This document shows positions 1 through 6,124 of a stretch of DNA of 6,124 bases, one piece after another. Under the pieces are notes generated by a model, which saw only the letters and a list, made by a program, of their open reading frames with translations, made no database searches and had not been told where the DNA came from. Numbering within the stretch: position 1 is the first letter of the stretch; the number at the start of each line of letters is the position of its first letter. The position numbers and the translations under genes are program-made. Source of the stretch: JBLNBU01 sp050260215 (GTDB lineage: Bacteria; Pseudomonadota; Alphaproteobacteria; Rhodospirillales; Magnetospirillaceae); assembly GCA_050260215.1 (NCBI GenBank), contig JBLNBU010000223.1, forward strand, positions 1-6,124. The letters run 5' to 3'.

Positions 1-1167
<1,167 letters not shown>

Positions 1168-1175
1168 CAATCTGC

Positions 1176-1203
1176 CGTCACCCCCGCGAATAATGGGGGG
1201 ACG
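1176..1203. repeat. REP-like imperfect palindrome between paaJ and paaK
   Basis: CGTC (1176-1179) and CCCCC (1181-1185) pair with 1195-1203 (GGGGG followed by GACG). This gives a 9-bp stem with A1180 bulged and a 9-base loop, GCGAATAAT. No T run follows, so it is a poor intrinsic terminator. The outer sequence and the GCGAA at the loop start resemble short palindromes I recall being scattered between genes in alphaproteobacteria. That resemblance is from memory and only one copy lies in this window. It may instead stabilise or separate the paaJ and paaK message halves. Confidence 0.4.
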
Positions 1204-1225
1204 AGGGGACAACAAGAGACGAGAG

Positions 1226-1230
1226 GGAGG
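1226..1230 (+). promoter_or_regulatory. Ribosome binding site fixing the GTG start of paaK
   Basis: GGAGG sits six bases before the GTG at 1237. It lies in a purine-rich run from about 1213 to 1230. The near-ideal match and spacing support GTG as the start; the next in-frame ATG, at 1336, would remove 33 residues that belong to the conserved N-terminal part of the family. Confidence 0.85.
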
Positions 1231-1236
1231 AACCCC

Positions 1237-2562
1237 GTGACCGCCATCAACCGCCGCAGCCCGCCGCCCAGGGACATCCTGGAGCCCATCGAGACCGCCA
1301 GCCGCGACGAGATCGTCGCCCTGCAGACCAGCCGCATGGCCTGGTCGCTGAAGCACGCCTATGACAACTGCGCCCACTACCGGGCCAAGTGCGACGCCAA
1401 GGGCGTGAGCCCGGCCGATTTCCGCGAGCTGAAGGACCTGGCCAAGTTCCCCTTCACCACCAAGGACGACCTGCGCCAGAACTACCCCTTCGGCATGTTC
1501 GCCGTGCCCATGGACCAGGTGGTGCGGGTACATGCCAGTTCGGGCACCACCGGCAAGCCGACCGTGGTCGGCTATACCGCCAAGGACATTTCCATGTGGG
1601 CCGACGTGATGGCGCGCTCGATCCGCGCCGCCGGCGGCCGGCGCGGCGACAAGGTGCAGGTGGCCTATGGCTACGGCCTGTTCACCGGCGGCCTGGGTGC
1701 CCACTACGGCGCCGAGCGCCTGGGCTGCACCGTCATCCCCATGTCGGGCGGCCAGACCGAGAAGCAGATCCAGCTGATCCAGGACTTCAAGCCCGACATC
1801 ATGATGGTGACGCCGTCCTACATGCTGGCGGTCGCCGACGAGATGGACCGCATGGGGATCGACACCAAGTCGTGCTCGCTGAAGATCGGCGTCTTCGGCG
1901 CCGAGCCGTGGACCGGGGCCATGCGCACCGAGATCGAGGCCCGCATGGGCATCGACGCCATCGACGTCTACGGGCTGTCCGAGGTCATCGGCCCCGGCGT
2001 CGCCCAGGAATGCATCGAGACCAAGGACGGCCTGCACATCTGGGAAGACCACTTCTATCCCGAGATCATCGACCCGCAGACCGGCGAGGTGCTGCCCGAC
2101 GGCCAGATGGGCGAGCTGGTGTTCACCAGCCTGAGCAAGGAAGCGCTGCCGATCATCCGCTACCGCACCCGCGACCTGACCATGCTGATGCCGGGCACGG
2201 CGCGCAGCTTCCGCCGCATGGGCAAGATCACCGGCCGGTCGGACGACATGATGATCATCCGCGGCGTCAACGTCTTCCCCTCCCAGATCGAAGAGCTGAT
2301 CTTGAAGGACTTCCGGCTGGCGCCCCACTACCAGCTGGAAATCAGCCGCGAGAACCACCTGGACGCCCTGGCGGTCAACGTCGAGATGCGGCCCGACCAG
2401 CCCTTCGACGACTCGGCCGCCGCAGCCGCCGCCAAGGACCTGCAGCACCACATCAAGAGCTATATCGGCATCTCGACGCGGGTGAACGTGGTCCTGCCCA
2501 ACACCATCGAACGCTCGCTGGGCAAGGCGCGGCGCGTCATCGACAAGCGGCCCAAGGACTGA
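1237..2562 (+). CDS. paaK: Phenylacetate-CoA ligase
   Basis: This cytoplasmic AMP-forming ligase activates phenylacetate with ATP and CoA to phenylacetyl-CoA, the entry step of the paa pathway. The 441-residue length is normal for PaaK. Visible adenylate-forming motifs are the phosphate loop SSGTTGKP (residues 101-108), the adenylate-binding YGLSEVIGPG (245-254), YRTRDL (309-314), the hinge region GRSDDMMIIRGVNVFPSQIE (333 onward) and the C-terminal RSLGKARRV, whose Lys430 matches the catalytic lysine of the mobile C-terminal domain. The family-typical HIWEDHFYPEIIDP is also present. The start is GTG with a GGAGG site six bases upstream. The gene lies 69 bases after the thiolase, probably in one operon. 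A related aryl-CoA ligase of different substrate range cannot be excluded, but the thiolase neighbour argues for phenylacetate. Confidence 0.93.
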   Translation: MTAINRRSPPPRDILEPIETASRDEIVALQTSRMAWSLKHAYDNCAHYRAKCDAKGVSPADFRELKDLAKFPFTTKDDLRQNYPFGMFAVPMDQVVRVHASSGTTGKPTVVGYTAKDISMWADVMARSIRAAGGRRGDKVQVAYGYGLFTGGLGAHYGAERLGCTVIPMSGGQTEKQIQLIQDFKPDIMMVTPSYMLAVADEMDRMGIDTKSCSLKIGVFGAEPWTGAMRTEIEARMGIDAIDVYGLSEVIGPGVAQECIETKDGLHIWEDHFYPEIIDPQTGEVLPDGQMGELVFTSLSKEALPIIRYRTRDLTMLMPGTARSFRRMGKITGRSDDMMIIRGVNVFPSQIEELILKDFRLAPHYQLEISRENHLDALAVNVEMRPDQPFDDSAAAAAAKDLQHHIKSYIGISTRVNVVLPNTIERSLGKARRVIDKRPKD

Positions 2563-2575
2563 CCCTCGGGGCCCC

Positions 2576-2604
2576 TTGACGCGACCGCGAAAAAGGTGTT
2601 TGAC
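2576..2604 (+). promoter_or_regulatory. Weak candidate promoter for the fumarase gene
   Basis: TTGACG at 2576-2581 is a good -35 element. Seventeen bases later, TTTGAC (2599-2604) matches the -10 consensus at only three of six positions. A second TTGAC occurs at 2600-2604, without a convincing -10 after it. If initiation occurs here, the leader would contain the long inverted repeat at 2605-2648. Read-through from paaK is the alternative. Confidence 0.2.
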
Positions 2605-2648
2605 CAGGGTGGGGACCCTACCTCGAACGGTGGGGCGTCCCCACCCTG
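2605..2648. repeat. Long inverted repeat in the fumarase leader
   Basis: CAGGGTGGGGAC (2605-2616) and GTCCCCACCCTG (2637-2648) are perfect 12-base complements. Inside them CCTACC (2617-2622) can pair with GGTGGG (2629-2634), including one G-T wobble, around the loop TCGAAC. Only bases 2635-2636 are then bulged, giving an 18-bp hairpin. An alternative 7-bp hairpin, 2629-2635 with 2639-2645 around CGT, uses the same bases and excludes the long one. The element ends 27 bases before the fumarase ATG. No T run follows on either strand, so it is not a standard terminator. It may be a leader control structure, an mRNA-stabilising hairpin, a bacterial repeat unit or a protein-binding palindrome. Confidence 0.75.
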
Positions 2649-2665
2649 ACTCCCCTCGATACCTT

Positions 2666-2670
2666 GAGGT
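2666..2670 (+). promoter_or_regulatory. Ribosome binding site choosing ATG 2676 for fumarase
   Basis: GAGGT sits five bases before ATG 2676. An in-frame TTG at 2664 overlaps this site and has no comparable site of its own, so the ATG is the better start. Confidence 0.75.
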
Positions 2671-2675
2671 CGCGC

Positions 2676-4292
<1,617 letters not shown>

Positions 4293-4300
4293 GGACGAAC

Positions 4301-4324
4301 GCCCTCTCCCGCCGGGGAGAGGGC
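4301..4324 (+). terminator. GC-rich hairpin after fumarase, probable terminator
   Basis: GCCCTCTCCC (4301-4310) and GGGAGAGGGC (4315-4324) form a perfect 10-bp stem around the loop GCCG, nine bases after the fumarase stop. What follows is AAAGTC, not a T run, so it departs from the textbook intrinsic terminator. High-GC bacteria often carry such hairpins at gene ends, where they may act in termination or protect the 3' end of the message. It could also be a copy of a dispersed intergenic palindrome. Confidence 0.55.
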
Positions 4325-4341
4325 AAAGTCGGCCGGCCAGC

Positions 4342-4370
4342 TTGCCTGCCGCTCGCCGCCCCGCTAGATT
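4342..4370 (+). promoter_or_regulatory. Probable sigma-70-type promoter for the lipoprotein gene
   Basis: TTGCCT (4342-4347) and TAGATT (4365-4370) each match four of six consensus positions and are separated by exactly 17 bases. Transcription would start near 4377, giving a leader of about 20 bases before ATG 4397. Its place directly after the hairpin closing the fumarase unit fits a new transcription unit. Confidence 0.45.
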
Positions 4371-4396
4371 CGGCCCGCAAGGCATAGGGGGCGGCG

Positions 4397-4879
4397 ATGG
4401 CACGGTGGATGATGGTTCTGGGGCTGGTGGTGCTGGCGGCGTGCTCGTCGCTGGACGTGACCCGCGACCTGCCGCCCAAGATGCAAGGCGACCTTCAGGT
4501 CACCGGCGTCCGGGTGCGCACCACCCCCGACGCCGACGTGCCGGGCGACGTCCTGCCCCGCCTGCAGGTGGGCATCCAGGACGCCCTGAAGAACAAGCCC
4601 GCCGGCAAGGCCAAGGTCCATCTGGACGTGGTGGTGACGTCGTACCGCACCACCGGCTTCAAGGTCCGCACCACGCTGGGCATGCTGGCCGGCCCCAACG
4701 GGCTGGCGGCCAGCGTCACCGTGCTCGACGACAACGAGGTGCCCATCGGCACCTTCGACATCGTCGGCCGCGAGACACCAAAGGCTCAGGGGCTGACCTT
4801 CTACAGCCAGATGCAGGCCGTCATCGAGGAAGCGTCCGCCAAGGTGGTCGAGGCCCTGTACGGCGCGCCCGCCGACTGA
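4397..4879 (+). CDS. Small secreted lipoprotein of unknown function
   Basis: This is a 160-residue protein that I do not recognise as a characterised family. The N-terminus is a lipoprotein signal: Arg3, a hydrophobic stretch MMVLGLVVLAA (residues 5-15), then a lipobox LAAC with Cys16 as the lipidation site. Ser17 follows the Cys, which under the E. coli sorting rule predicts the outer membrane. The mature part alternates beta-like segments (KVHLDVVVTSYR, LAASVTVLDD, IGTFDIVG) with short helical stretches and ends in an amphipathic helix (MQAVIEEASAKVVEALYG). It has only the lipobox cysteine, so no disulfide. This layout, with a conserved-looking strand pair and a D-x-x-E-V-P-I-G-T turn, recalls DUF4410-like periplasmic lipoproteins, but that is a weak impression. 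AGGGGG (4386-4391) is the ribosome binding site, five bases before ATG. The gene appears to have its own promoter. Confidence 0.85.
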   Translation: MARWMMVLGLVVLAACSSLDVTRDLPPKMQGDLQVTGVRVRTTPDADVPGDVLPRLQVGIQDALKNKPAGKAKVHLDVVVTSYRTTGFKVRTTLGMLAGPNGLAASVTVLDDNEVPIGTFDIVGRETPKAQGLTFYSQMQAVIEEASAKVVEALYGAPAD

Positions 4880-4882
4880 ACC

Positions 4883-4908
4883 GGGCGCCCCTCGCAGGGT
4901 CGGCGCCC
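4883..4908 (+). terminator. Hairpin after the lipoprotein gene, possible terminator
   Basis: GGGCGC (4883-4888) pairs with GCGCCC (4903-4908), and CCCT (4889-4892) with AGGG (4896-4899) around CGC, leaving three bases (4900-4902) bulged. It starts three bases after the stop codon. There is no T run, so termination is uncertain and the DUF983 gene downstream may still be co-transcribed. Confidence 0.35.
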
Positions 4909-4952
4909 CGCCCCCATATGCGACTGCGTCGAAGTTTCATGGACGACCCACC

Positions 4953-5390
4953 ATGTCGCACCGCCTGCGCGTCCCGGTCAGCGCCCACCATCCCTATGCC
5001 GGGCGCTTCCGCGACGTGGTGCGGGTGGCCATGCTGCGGGGATTGCGGCGGCGCTGCCCCAACTGCGGCGACTGCCGCTCGCTGGTCGGCTACCTGACCG
5101 TGGTGCCGGCCTGCGACTGCTGCGGCGAACCGCTGGGCCACATCCGCGCCGACGACGGCCCGGCCTACTTCACCGTGCTGCTGGTCGGCCACATCGTGGT
5201 GCCGCTGTCGCTGTTGGCCGAGCAGACCTGGCACCCGCCGCTGATCCCCCACATGATCGCCGCCGCCGCCCTGGCCGGGCTGCTGATCTGGCAGCTGCTG
5301 CCACGGATCAAGGGCGCCATGCTGGGACTGATGTGGGCGCTGAAGCTGAGGGGCGACGAAATCCAGGGCGACGTGGACCGTCACGGATAG
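4953..5390 (+). CDS. DUF983 family zinc-ribbon membrane protein
   Basis: This 145-residue protein has the DUF983 layout common in alphaproteobacteria. A basic segment RGLRRRCPNCG leads into a zinc-ribbon-like pair CxxC (Cys35, Cys38) and CxxC (Cys54, Cys57). The conserved HIRADDGPAYFTVLLVGHIVVPL follows and opens the first membrane helix (about residues 72-91). A second helix (about 99-118) ends in LLPRIKGAMLGLMWALKLRG. The function is unknown; the cysteines probably bind zinc and the protein sits in the inner membrane. ATG 4953 has only a modest GGACGA site six bases upstream. A start at the internal ATG 5031 would keep the zinc ribbon, so the first 26 residues are less certain. Its last 10 bases overlap the end of recQ on the other strand. 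Confidence 0.88.
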   Translation: MSHRLRVPVSAHHPYAGRFRDVVRVAMLRGLRRRCPNCGDCRSLVGYLTVVPACDCCGEPLGHIRADDGPAYFTVLLVGHIVVPLSLLAEQTWHPPLIPHMIAAAALAGLLIWQLLPRIKGAMLGLMWALKLRGDEIQGDVDRHG

Positions 5391-6124
5391 GCGACGACCG
5401 CCTCCAGGAACGCCTGGCCGTAGCGGGCCAGCTTGGCCTCGCCGATGCCGTGGACGGCGCGCATCTCGTCCAGCGTGCCGGGGCGGCGGGCTGACAGCTC
5501 GATCAGGGTGCGGTCGGGAAACACCACATAGGCGGGCACACCCTCGGCCTTGGCCAACTGCTGGCGCAAGGCTTTGAGGGCCGCCAGCAGGGCCGGGTCG
5601 GCACCTTCGGCCACCGCGGCGGGGATAGGCTGGCGGCGGCGCTTCCTGCCCTCGACCAGCACGTCCGAGCGCAACTCGATGGTGGCCCGCCCGCGCAGCA
5701 CCTCGCCGCCGGCTTCGGTCAGCATCCAGCGGCCGTATTCGCCGATGTCGAGCGCGATCAGCCCGGCGGCATAAAGCTGGCGGAGAATCGATCGCCACTG
5801 GTTGCGGGTGCGCTCCTTGCCGACGGCGAAGGTGGGCAGCCGGTCGTGGCCGTACTGCAGCACCGCGTCAGAGGCGGTGCCGGTGAGAATGTTGATCAGG
5901 TGCTCGGTGCCGAAGCGGCTCCCGGTGCGCAGGATGGCCGACATGGCCTTCTGGGCGTCGACGGTGCCGTCGTAGACCTCGACGCCGTCGATGCACAGGT
6001 CGCAGTTGCCGCAAGGCTTGGTGCCGGTCTCGCCGAAATAGGCCAGCAGGGTCTGGCGGCGGCAGCGCGGCGCCTCGCACAAAGCCAAGAGCGCGCCCAG
6101 GCGCTGGTGCTCGACCCGCTTCTG
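5381..6124 (-). CDS. recQ: ATP-dependent DNA helicase RecQ, C-terminal part
   Basis: RecQ is a 3'-to-5' DNA helicase acting in recombination and fork repair. Only the last 247 residues are in the window; the frame runs off the right edge, where the RecA-like helicase core should lie. The visible start QKRVEHQRLGALLALCEAP is the helix leading into the zinc domain. The ligands are Cys21 in PRCRRQ and Cys38, Cys41 and Cys44 in CGNCDLC, with the 17-3-3 spacing of E. coli RecQ. The RQC winged-helix region follows (about 50-150, including YGHDRLPTFAVGKERTRNQWRSILRQL). A basic linker GRKRRRQ comes next, and an HRDC domain fills the last 72 residues (VPAYVVFPDRTLIEL, MRAVHGIGEAKLARYG). The complete three-part C-terminus identifies full RecQ and not a short RecQ-like helicase. 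The stop lies inside the end of the convergent DUF983 gene. Confidence 0.95.
   Translation of the reverse strand, partial: QKRVEHQRLGALLALCEAPRCRRQTLLAYFGETGTKPCGNCDLCIDGVEVYDGTVDAQKAMSAILRTGSRFGTEHLINILTGTASDAVLQYGHDRLPTFAVGKERTRNQWRSILRQLYAAGLIALDIGEYGRWMLTEAGGEVLRGRATIELRSDVLVEGRKRRRQPIPAAVAEGADPALLAALKALRQQLAKAEGVPAYVVFPDRTLIELSARRPGTLDEMRAVHGIGEAKLARYGQAFLEAVVAYP

Noticed and set aside
2568..2575. GGGGCCCC palindrome after the paaK stop
   Set aside because: It is a short self-complementary run with no loop, expected by chance at this base composition.
2664..2675. TTG at 2664 as the fumarase start, adding four residues
   Set aside because: The TTG overlaps the GAGGT ribosome binding site that serves ATG 2676, and has no site of its own at a proper distance.
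4342..5097. 251-residue plus-strand open frame overlapping the lipoprotein
   Set aside because: It is an Arg/Gly/Pro-rich out-of-frame translation that contradicts the signal peptide and lipobox read in the correct frame.
4821..5798. 325-residue minus-strand open frame across the DUF983 gene and the end of recQ
   Set aside because: It overlaps two genes with clear family motifs in other frames and has an Arg/Pro/Gly/His-rich shadow composition.

Overview
The window is a GC-rich, gene-dense stretch of bacterial chromosome. Gene content (a paaJ-paaK pair, a single-chain class I iron-sulfur fumarase, a DUF983 zinc-ribbon membrane protein and recQ) and the strong preference for G or C at third codon positions suggest an alphaproteobacterium, plausibly of the Rhodospirillales (Magnetospirillum/Azospirillum-like). 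That placement is inferred from protein style and not proven. I see no mobile element, tRNA, rRNA or CRISPR array, and the window reads as ordinary core/metabolic chromosome.

Left part (1-2562, + strand): the end of an aerobic phenylacetate-degradation cluster. A 3-oxoadipyl-CoA thiolase (paaJ/pcaF type) enters from the left edge, missing only about 12 N-terminal residues. It is followed after 69 bases by phenylacetate-CoA ligase (paaK), with a GTG start and a strong ribosome binding site. The ligase catalyses the first step of the pathway and the thiolase the last. The J-K order matches the E. coli paa operon. A small REP-like palindrome lies between them.

Middle (2563-4396): a 113-base gap with a long perfect inverted repeat leads into a complete 538-residue class I [4Fe-4S] fumarate hydratase. 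The succinyl-CoA and acetyl-CoA made by the thiolase enter the TCA cycle, where fumarase acts, so the neighbourhood is metabolically coherent, though co-transcription is not shown. A 10-bp GC-rich hairpin closes the fumarase unit and is followed by a plausible sigma-70-type promoter.

Right part (4397-6124): a small secreted lipoprotein of unknown function (+), then a DUF983 zinc-ribbon/two-helix membrane protein (+). The latter overlaps tail-to-tail by 10 bases with the 3' end of recQ (- strand). The recQ helicase core lies beyond the right edge; its zinc-binding, winged-helix and HRDC parts are visible.

No novel multi-gene system is evident. The observations most worth a second look are the inverted repeat before the fumarase, which can fold in two mutually exclusive ways, and the uncharacterised lipoprotein.
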